A stretch of 6,270 nucleotides of DNA from Firmicutes bacterium UBA993 (lineage in GTDB: Bacteria; Bacillota; Dethiobacteria; DTU022): the NCBI GenBank assembly GCA_002292015.1, contig DBBD01000016.1:3450-9719 (forward strand), given 5' to 3'. The notes under the pieces are model-generated. The model was not told the DNA's origin and did not search any database. It saw only the letters and a program-made list of their open reading frames with translations. Positions within the stretch are counted from its first letter, which is position 1, and the number at the start of each line of letters is the position of its first letter. The position numbers and the translations under genes are program-made. Positions 6,259-6,270 of the stretch are shown piece after piece.

Positions 6259-6270
6259 GTAACAGTTCAG

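Overview
The window reads as part of the chromosome of an anaerobic bacterium. The main evidence is an oxygen-sensitive glycyl radical enzyme (GRE) encoded directly ahead of its radical-SAM activase. Good Shine-Dalgarno sequences and the type of flavoprotein at the left edge would suit a clostridial (Firmicutes, Peptococcaceae-like) host, but this placement is a weak inference. All five supported genes lie on the minus strand, so the window is best read from right to left.

Right half (6241 to 2761): a two-gene GRE module. A complete 836-residue GRE has a Cys-Leu-Glu thiyl site (C452, E454) and a C-terminal glycyl-radical loop (G811). Its stop overlaps by 14 bases the start of a 327-residue activating enzyme carrying the CxxxCxxC radical-SAM motif and two extra ferredoxin-type [4Fe-4S] sites. 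There is no gene for a small subunit between or after them. The features fit the single-subunit arylacetate-decarboxylase-like side of the family (phenylacetate or indoleacetate decarboxylase type) better than benzylsuccinate synthase or 4-hydroxyphenylacetate decarboxylase, but the substrate cannot be fixed from sequence alone.

Middle (2671 to 1805): 89 bases after the activase, with its own strong ribosome binding site, comes a 288-residue protein that looks like two split-barrel flavin-binding (pyridoxamine 5'-phosphate oxidase-like) domains in tandem. It is plausibly co-transcribed with the GRE pair; its role there is unknown.

Left-middle (about 1742 to 1270): a compact AT-rich cassette holds one small gene of the four-helix-bundle protein family (the family of 23S rRNA intervening-sequence proteins). 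It is bracketed by imperfect inverted repeats built from short 'ttgtaattt'-type units. The layout resembles an rRNA intervening sequence sitting in an intergenic position.

Left edge (1199 to 1): a visibly more GC-rich gene for an NAD(P)/FAD-dependent oxidoreductase, complete at its N-terminus and cut off by the window edge near its C-terminus. It appears functionally separate from the GRE module. No tRNA, rRNA, CRISPR array, transposase or clear rho-independent terminator was seen.
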